Part shown: in pieces, positions 43,949 through 48,240 of the stretch | Layout: the number at the start of each line of letters is the position of its first letter | Numbering within the stretch: position 1 is the first letter of the stretch | Source of the DNA: Paludibacteraceae bacterium | GTDB lineage: Bacteria; Bacteroidota; Bacteroidia; Bacteroidales; Paludibacteraceae | DNA: 48,240 nucleotides | Assembly: GCA_017417025.1 (NCBI GenBank) | Contig: JAFPZY010000035.1 | Coordinates: forward strand, 1 to 48,240 | Direction of reading: 5' to 3' | Notes under the pieces: model-generated | Told to the model about the DNA's origin: nothing | The model's input: the letters and a program-made list of their open reading frames with translations, nothing else | The model's database searches: none | Position numbers and translations under genes: made by a program

Positions 43949-44280
43949 GGATTCACAGTTTTCTTTATCCCTTTGCGTTTCAGGTAGCGTTCCTCGCAGC
44001 GGCTGCGCTTGTCCGCGTCGTGGGCCTGGCGGCGGCCGGCCTTGACCGCGCCGCGTTTCTTCACCGCATAGCAAAGGCTCTTTTTCTTGTTCTCCATTAT
44101 CTGCCAGCCGTCAAGCGTCATGCTGAAGTGGCTGCGCTCGTCGCCGCGGAGATAGATGTGCAGAGTGTCGCCGTCAGGCTGAACGCGCTCTATCACTCCG
44201 CGGAATGCCGGAACACGGTTCTGCGCTAAAACAGGCAGCGACAGAAGCACTACCGACAACACTAATAGACTCTTTTTCAT
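43945..44280 (-). CDS. Small secreted protein related to the N-terminal domain of M6 proteases
   Basis: This 111-residue protein has a signal peptide (MKKSLLVLSVVLLSLPVLAQ) and then VQPDGDTLHIYLRGDERSHF with a following DGWQIM. This aligns by eye with the N-terminal domain of the adjacent M6 protease (VVQPDGSVITVYAHGDERF). The C-terminal half is strongly basic. It overlaps both neighbours by 4 nt, a sign of coupled translation. It may act in trans on the protease, for example as inhibitor or folding aid; that is inference. Confidence 0.75.
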   Translation of the reverse strand: MKKSLLVLSVVLLSLPVLAQNRVPAFRGVIERVQPDGDTLHIYLRGDERSHFSMTLDGWQIMENKKKSLCYAVKKRGAVKAGRRQAHDADKRSRCEERYLKRKGIKKTVNP

Positions 44281-45035
44281 TGCATTGCGTTTTTAACACG
44301 TTTGTACAGGCGGCTGGCGAAGACGAAGTCGTCAAGCGCCTCGTTGCCCGCATGGAATATATTGTCGCGGCTGCCCTGCCACTCCTTCCGGCCGTTGCGC
44401 AGGAAGAGGATGTTGTCGCCGACCTCCATTATCGAGTTCATGTCGTGGCTGTTCACTATCGTGCAGATGCCCAGCTCCTCCGTCAGGTCGTGAATAAGCT
44501 GGTCTATCACGAGGCTCGTCTTGGGGTCGAGCCCCGAGTTGGGCTCGTCGCAGAACAGGTAACGGGGTTCCATCACTATGGCGCGCGCTATGGCGACACG
44601 CTTCTGCATGCCGCCGCTTATCTCCGACGGCATCAGCCCCAATGCACGCTCCGGGATATTCACATGCTCAAGGCAGTAGCGCGCGCGCTCCTCCATCTCC
44701 GCGTCCGTCTTATGCGAGAACATCTCAAGCGGAAACATCACGTTCTCAAGCACTGTCATGCTGTCAAACAGGGCCGAACCCTGGAACAGCATCCCCACCT
44801 CGCGGTGGACGGAGCGCAGCTGCTGCTCACTCATGCGGGTTATGTCGCGCCCGTCATACAGTATCCGCCCGCTGTCGGGCTTGTGCAGACCTATAAGCGA
44901 CTTCATCAGCACGGTCTTACCGCTGCCCGACTGACCGATTATCATGTTCACTTTCCCGTCATAGAGCGTCGCGCTCACATGGTCAAGAACGGTCATACCG
45001 TCAAAACTCTTTACTATGTCCTCTATCTCTATCAT
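44277..45035 (-). CDS. mlaF: ABC transporter ATPase, MlaF-like
   Basis: This 252-residue ATPase of the Mla/MCE-type phospholipid transport system has Walker A GQSGSGKTVLMK, signature ISGGMQKRVAIARA and Walker B FCDEPNSGLDP. It lies 39 nt after the permease MlaE on the same strand. In other bacteria MlaEF and an MCE-domain protein move lipids between the two membranes; no MCE protein is in the window. Confidence 0.93.
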   Translation of the reverse strand: MIEIEDIVKSFDGMTVLDHVSATLYDGKVNMIIGQSGSGKTVLMKSLIGLHKPDSGRILYDGRDITRMSEQQLRSVHREVGMLFQGSALFDSMTVLENVMFPLEMFSHKTDAEMEERARYCLEHVNIPERALGLMPSEISGGMQKRVAIARAIVMEPRYLFCDEPNSGLDPKTSLVIDQLIHDLTEELGICTIVNSHDMNSIMEVGDNILFLRNGRKEWQGSRDNIFHAGNEALDDFVFASRLYKRVKNAMQ

Positions 45036-45074
45036 CTAATTCCTCACTCCTAATTCCTAATTCCTCATTCCTAA

Positions 45075-45821
45075 TTACAGTAGCAGTTTCGTCAGCAACA
45101 GGTCGCTGAACAGGATTATGATATTCGAATTGACCACCGCATTCGTACTCGCTCTGCCCACATCCAACGCGCCGCCGCGCGCGTAATAGCCGTAGTAGCT
45201 GCTCAGGCTCGTTATGATGAACGCGAACACCAGCGACTTGATGATGCCGTACCACACAAAGTAGGGGTTGAAGGCATACTGTATCCCCACCAAGTAGTCA
45301 GCCACGGTTATCACATCGGTGAACGCACCAACGCCCCAGCCGCCTACCAACCCCACCGAAATGGAGATTATCACCAGAAATGGCATCATCGTCACCAGCG
45401 CCAGTATCTTGGGCAGTATCAGGTAGTTGGCGGAGTTCACGCCCATTATCTCAAGCGCGTCTATCTGCTCCGTGATGCGCATCGTACCTATCTCCGACGC
45501 TATGTTGCTACCCACTTTGCCCGCCAGTATAAGGCACAATATCGTGCTCGAGAACTCCAGCAGAAGCGTCTCGCGCGTCAGCAGCCCCGTCGTGTACGTG
45601 GGCAGAAGCGGGTTCTCCGTGTTGATCTTCGCCTGTATGGTGAGGATCGCTCCGATGAACACCGATATTATCACCACTATCGGCAGCGACTGCAGACCCT
45701 GCTTCTCCAGTTCGCGCGAGTACTGCCGCCAGAACATGCGCTGGCGGTCAGGAAGGCGGAACACCTTCCCCAGCAGCATGAAATATTCGCCCGTATGTTG
45801 CAATGCACTTAAACCCATCAT
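45075..45821 (-). CDS. mlaE: Lipid transport permease, MlaE-like
   Basis: This 248-residue membrane protein has about five hydrophobic helices. The conserved LEFSSTILCLILAGKVGSN and EIGTMRITEQIDALEIMGVN stretches are the hallmark of MlaE/YrbE. It begins the ten-gene envelope cluster with a leader of about 15 nt. The start could also be the next codon. Confidence 0.94.
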   Translation of the reverse strand: MMGLSALQHTGEYFMLLGKVFRLPDRQRMFWRQYSRELEKQGLQSLPIVVIISVFIGAILTIQAKINTENPLLPTYTTGLLTRETLLLEFSSTILCLILAGKVGSNIASEIGTMRITEQIDALEIMGVNSANYLILPKILALVTMMPFLVIISISVGLVGGWGVGAFTDVITVADYLVGIQYAFNPYFVWYGIIKSLVFAFIITSLSSYYGYYARGGALDVGRASTNAVVNSNIIILFSDLLLTKLLL

Positions 45822-45842
45822 ATCCTTTTGTCATATTGAGCC

Positions 45843-45876
45843 TGCAAAGATACAACATTTTTTTGTTATATGCAAG
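45843..45876 (-). promoter_or_regulatory. Promoter of the mlaE envelope cluster
   Basis: On the minus strand TATCTTTGCA (45843-45852) has CTTGCATATAACAAAA (from 45876) at the standard 24-nt offset. No other promoter of this type was found between 45821 and 37753. Confidence 0.65.
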
Positions 45877-46043
45877 TCCAATCGCGTTTTTTGTTCCCCG
45901 CAATGGTATTTTCTGCGTCCCGACGCGCTTTGCCGCACTATCAGCCTTTGTGTTTTACTGCTTGCGCGCTATATATTTTTGGGTGCAGGCAAGGCCGCAA
46001 TGCCCCCGCAGGCGCGGCCGGCAAGCCCCCCACGCAAAACAAA

Positions 46044-46067
46044 AAGGACGGCCCATCGGCCATCCTT
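46044..46067 (-). terminator. Terminator of tRNA-Pro
   Basis: Arms AAGGATGGCC and GGCCGTCCTT (minus strand) form a 10-bp stem with one mispair and a 4-nt loop, followed by a run of T. It begins 4 nt after the tRNA. Confidence 0.8.
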
Positions 46068-46070
46068 CTG

Positions 46071-46143
46071 TCGAGAAGAGGCGACTCGAACGCCCGACCC
46101 CCACGTCCCGAACGTGGTGCGCTACCAACTGCGCTACTTCTCG
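46071..46143 (-). tRNA. tRNA-Pro (CGG anticodon)
   Basis: A normal cloverleaf reads on the minus strand: acceptor CGAGAAG/CTTCTCG, D arm GCGCAGTTGGTAGCGC, anticodon loop TTCGGGA (CGG, for CCG codons) and T arm ending in GTTCGAGTC. Discriminator A; CCA is not encoded. The gap to mlaE contains only the mlaE promoter and short A/T stretches. Confidence 0.95.
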
Positions 46144-46205
46144 AAGGTTATTAACCCTATTATCTAACCATTTTTCTTTTCAAACAATCTGTCTCTGCTT
46201 CCGTC

Positions 46206-47045
46206 TCAGGAGTTCCGGTACATCTTCGGAGTCATCCCCATGTGCGACTTGAAAAAGCGGTTGAAGAACGCCACATTCTCAAATCCTAACGACATCGCTA
46301 TCTCCTTTATCTGCAGGTTCGTTATTTTCAGCTGCGACTTCGCATCCGTCAGTATCGCATCGTCTATTATGTCCCCGGCCGTGCGGTTGCACACCTGCTT
46401 CACCGTGCTGCACAGGTGAGGCAGCGATATCCGCATCTCCTCCGCATAGTTCGACACCTGGTGCCACTCCGCATAATGCTCCATCACAAGCTTTATGTAC
46501 TCGCGGCACAGCTCCGTGCGCCTGTCCTGAGGCTTGTCCGCCGACTCGTCTATGCCGCGCAGATAATCCGCGTAAGCCGACTGCAGCAAATTGAAGACAA
46601 AGACCATGTTTTCGGAACTCAACATCGGCGGCGTTGTGTTCGATGCCTTCATCAGCAGCTCCAACATCCCCTTGAAGACATCCGCCTTTTCCGCACTCAG
46701 CTTTATCGGACCCTCAGTCTTCGGACTGCTGAAAGGAATCCTGTAAGTGAATGTGTTCTTGTCCCAAAACGAAGACGAGAAGAGTATGTAATACACAAGC
46801 GCGTCGTCCGAAAACTCGTGTATGAGCAGAAACGTCCCCGGTTCAAGGAAGAACGCATCGTTCTCATGGTACTCGCACTTGGTGATATTCACTGTCGCTT
46901 TAGCCGTGCCTCTTACAAGGAGCGCATAGACATTACACATGATTTTGCACGGGAATCGTCCGTACTCATTCATGAGTTTTCCGGTGGCATCTCCTATCAA
47001 GAAGTCCACGGGGCAGTCGAGCAGCGGTATCTTCTTGTCTTGCAT
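46206..47045 (-). CDS. AraC-family transcriptional regulator
   Basis: This 279-residue regulator has an N-terminal cupin-like sensing part (ECEYHENDAFFLEPGTFLLI) and a C-terminal AraC domain with two HTHs: SNYAEEMRISLPHLCSTVKQ, and LQIKEIAMSLGFENVAFFNR followed by FFKSHMGMTPKMYR. The effector is unknown. It is divergent from nothing obvious and no target is adjacent, apart from the tRNA. Confidence 0.93.
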   Translation of the reverse strand: MQDKKIPLLDCPVDFLIGDATGKLMNEYGRFPCKIMCNVYALLVRGTAKATVNITKCEYHENDAFFLEPGTFLLIHEFSDDALVYYILFSSSFWDKNTFTYRIPFSSPKTEGPIKLSAEKADVFKGMLELLMKASNTTPPMLSSENMVFVFNLLQSAYADYLRGIDESADKPQDRRTELCREYIKLVMEHYAEWHQVSNYAEEMRISLPHLCSTVKQVCNRTAGDIIDDAILTDAKSQLKITNLQIKEIAMSLGFENVAFFNRFFKSHMGMTPKMYRNS

Positions 47046-47102
47046 ATATCATTCCGCTTCTTCATCAGCAGGCCCGAAAGCCCCCCTGATTTCAAAAGCG
47101 GC

Positions 47103-47136
47103 TGCAAAGATACGGCAAAAAATCGGACTGTGCAAA
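47103..47136 (-). promoter_or_regulatory. Promoter of the AraC-type regulator
   Basis: On the minus strand TATCTTTGCA (47103-47112) and TTTGCACAGTCCG (from 47136), 24 nt apart. The extended -33 sequence is shared with rpsP and the tRNA-Arg leader. Confidence 0.7.
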
Positions 47137-47159
47137 AAAAAATGTCATTTTTCCACAAA

Positions 47160-47340
47160 AAAAAGTAAAATTCCCCACCCACCCCCTCCTTCAACCCTCC
47201 CTCACACCCTCATTCAACCCCTCCCCACACACTCCTTCACACACTACTTCACACACTCCCGCAACCATCCCTCACACACTCCTTCCCCCCTTCCCTCAAC
47301 ACCAAAAAACACCCTTCCCCCACCCAACCCACATCCCCCA
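47160..47340. other. C-rich low-complexity stretch
   Basis: C/A/T-rich text with many TCACACACTCC-like segments and almost no G on this strand. ORFs here (proline- and threonine-rich) look like compositional artefacts. Confidence 0.6.
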
Positions 47341-47344
47341 CCAA

Positions 47345-47455
47345 ACTAGTAAGTCTGGTAAAACTAATAAGACTATCAAGTCTGGTAAAACTACCAAAAC
47401 TACCAAAACTACCAATCCAACCACCGGGTACGCAGGCTTCCAGCCTGCGGCAAAA
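47345..47455. repeat. Inverted array with REP-like copy 5
   Basis: Short units such as CTGGTAAAACTA and ACTACCAAA, inverse versions of the TTACTAG arrays in 26-28 kb, are followed by CGCAGGCTTCCAGCCTGCG at 47431-47449. The order is opposite to that at 26870-27072, so the whole module is inverted. Confidence 0.75.
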
Positions 47456-47499
47456 GAGAGTAGTGCTGAATTATCAATAATCAATCCTCAGCTGTCCTT

Positions 47500-47640
47500 T
47501 TCCTCTTCGTTATGTTCGCTGAGCTTTCCTCTTCGTTATGTTCGCTGAGCTTTTCTTTTCGTTATGTTCGCGGAGTTTTCCTCTTCGTTATGTTCGCGGA
47601 GCATTTCTCTTCGTTATGTTCGCGGAGCTTCAGCTCCGTG
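47500..47640. repeat. 26-nt tandem array, five copies
   Basis: GTTATGTTCG occurs at 47509, 47535, 47561, 47587 and 47613, exactly 26 nt apart, with TTCCTCTTC before it and GCGGAG or GCTGAG after. The last copy ends in the palindrome CGGAGCTTCAGCTCCG. Confidence 0.85.
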
Positions 47641-47667
47641 TTTTGAGTATCGATTGCCCACTGGGTA

Positions 47668-47686
47668 CGCAGGCATCCTGCCTGCG
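47668..47686. repeat. REP-like copy 6 with compensatory change
   Basis: CGCAGGCATCCTGCCTGCG keeps the 8-bp stem of the other copies although the innermost pair is changed from T-A to A-T. It lies next to the second copy of the 49-nt repeat (47715-47763). Confidence 0.8.
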
Positions 47687-47714
47687 GCAAGTTAGCAGCG
47701 GTAAGATCATCGCT

Positions 47715-47763
47715 GCAATATCCATACCGTAGATCGTTCTCCGAAGGAGATAAGAATTATCAA
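47715..47763. repeat. 49-nt dispersed repeat, copy 2 (inverted)
   Basis: Reverse complement of 26519-26567 with one mismatch in 49 nt. Confidence 0.85.
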
Positions 47764-47778
47764 CTCTCATTCAGCAGT

Positions 47779-47866
47779 TCCAACCGAAGGATAACCGAAG
47801 GATAACCGAAAGATAACCGAAGGATAGACCCGACATCAAGCAGACATCAAGCAGACATCAAGCCGT
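47779..47866. repeat. Inverted copy of the two-array composite
   Basis: Four 11-nt units ACCGAAGGATA are followed by three AGCAGACATCA-type units, the inverse of 108-200 in the same order. The rest of 47867-48177 is A/T- and C-rich with no gene seen. Confidence 0.8.
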
Positions 47867-48177
47867 GACTAAACCTGAAAAAGGCGACTCGTTTACTGAG
47901 TTGTAATCTTAAAAAACGTAAACTTTTGCCTTGTTTCCTGAAAAAGTTTACTCCCTTCCTTCTTTTGCGCTCGATTGAATCGCCCATCCCCCTCTTTGCC
48001 GCATACACAGCCCCCCCCTTTCGTCACCTGCGCGGAGCATCACCTTCGCGGTCTCCTCAATACAGCGCCGTGTTCTTGCCCCCTCCTTAAAATATATCAC
48101 GCGCGCCCGCGCAAGAACGCGCACATTAAAACGCAATACTCACCCCCCTTCCCCCGCAAACCAAAAACACAAAAAAC

Positions 48178-48211
48178 TATGTCACAAAAAACGACCGTTT
48201 TTTGTGACATA
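48178..48211. other. 34-nt palindrome near the window end
   Basis: Two perfect 16-nt arms (TATGTCACAAAAAACG and its complement) flank a 2-nt centre. It may be a bidirectional terminator of genes outside the window or a protein-binding site; nothing decides this here. Confidence 0.6.
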
Positions 48212-48240
48212 CTTTTCTTTAGTAATCCGACAGCGGCAAA

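Noticed and set aside
46939-47349. Proline-rich ORF
   Set aside because: It starts within the AraC-type gene on the other strand and runs into the C-rich low-complexity stretch.
48178-48211. dif or replication-related site
   Set aside because: No match to a XerCD site pattern and no replication gene nearby.

Overview
The window looks like a chromosomal segment of a member of the Bacteroidota, most likely order Bacteroidales. Three things point there. Almost every upstream region carries the Bacteroidetes-type promoter (TTTG near -33, TAnnTTTG near -7). Several secreted proteins end in type IX secretion (T9SS) style C-terminal domains. The housekeeping genes (S16 with a long tail, L31 type B, the S6-S18-L9 operon, an Obg-ClC neighbourhood) have typical Bacteroidales form. 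Genus cannot be decided from the sequence alone. No insertion sequence, CRISPR array or phage gene was seen.

Layout. 1-985: no gene; a terminator, several tandem-repeat arrays and a roughly 480-nt repeat-made leader before adk. 978-5700 (+): adk, obg, a ClC channel/antiporter and galK. 5658-6632 (-): a lone MurG-like glycosyltransferase. 6633-8487: a second repeat-made leader and ychF, followed by a Ca2+/Na+ antiporter. 9463-16065 (-): a compact six-gene surface-polysaccharide operon (flippase, polymerase, two GT4, two GT2). 16192-20696 (-): rpsP, a PAS protein, an RluA-type pseudouridine synthase, a PnuC-like transporter, rpmE2, rplI, rpsR, rpsF. 20947-21903 (+): trxB. 22113-26092 (-): two T9SS-type secreted proteins with a 45-residue ORF between them. 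26093-27759: repeat-rich DNA around a tRNA-Arg. 27760-29957 (-): a DUF2461 protein, rfbD and rfbC. 30047-36501 (+): an M6 metalloprotease, a threonine aldolase-like enzyme, grpE, dnaJ and two predicted outer-membrane proteins. 36413-45821 (-): ten closely packed genes for the cell envelope (mlaE, mlaF, a small secreted protein, a second M6 protease, xth, lptB, a fucosyltransferase, a GT2, a GT2-kinase fusion and an O-antigen ligase). Then tRNA-Pro, an AraC-type regulator and 1.2 kb of repeat-rich non-coding DNA.

How the genes fit together. Much of the window builds the outer membrane and its glycans: Wzx/Wzy and glycosyltransferases, dTDP-rhamnose synthesis, LptB export, MlaEF lipid transport, O-antigen ligation and a putative LPS-core kinase. 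The T9SS-type proteins and M6 proteases would be displayed or released at that surface.

The most unusual feature is non-coding. Tandem arrays with a period of 11 or 22 nt occur again and again. Two housekeeping genes (adk and ychF) each have a standard promoter followed by about 20 unrelated 22-nt units and then the start codon, giving two leaders of nearly the same length (about 485-495 nt). In the ychF leader the units form small hairpins whose stem bases co-vary. A second regulatory feature is a palindromic -33 element, TTTGCATATATGCAAA, placed exactly 24 nt before the -7 box. One copy sits symmetrically between rfbC and the M6 protease and serves both divergent promoters.
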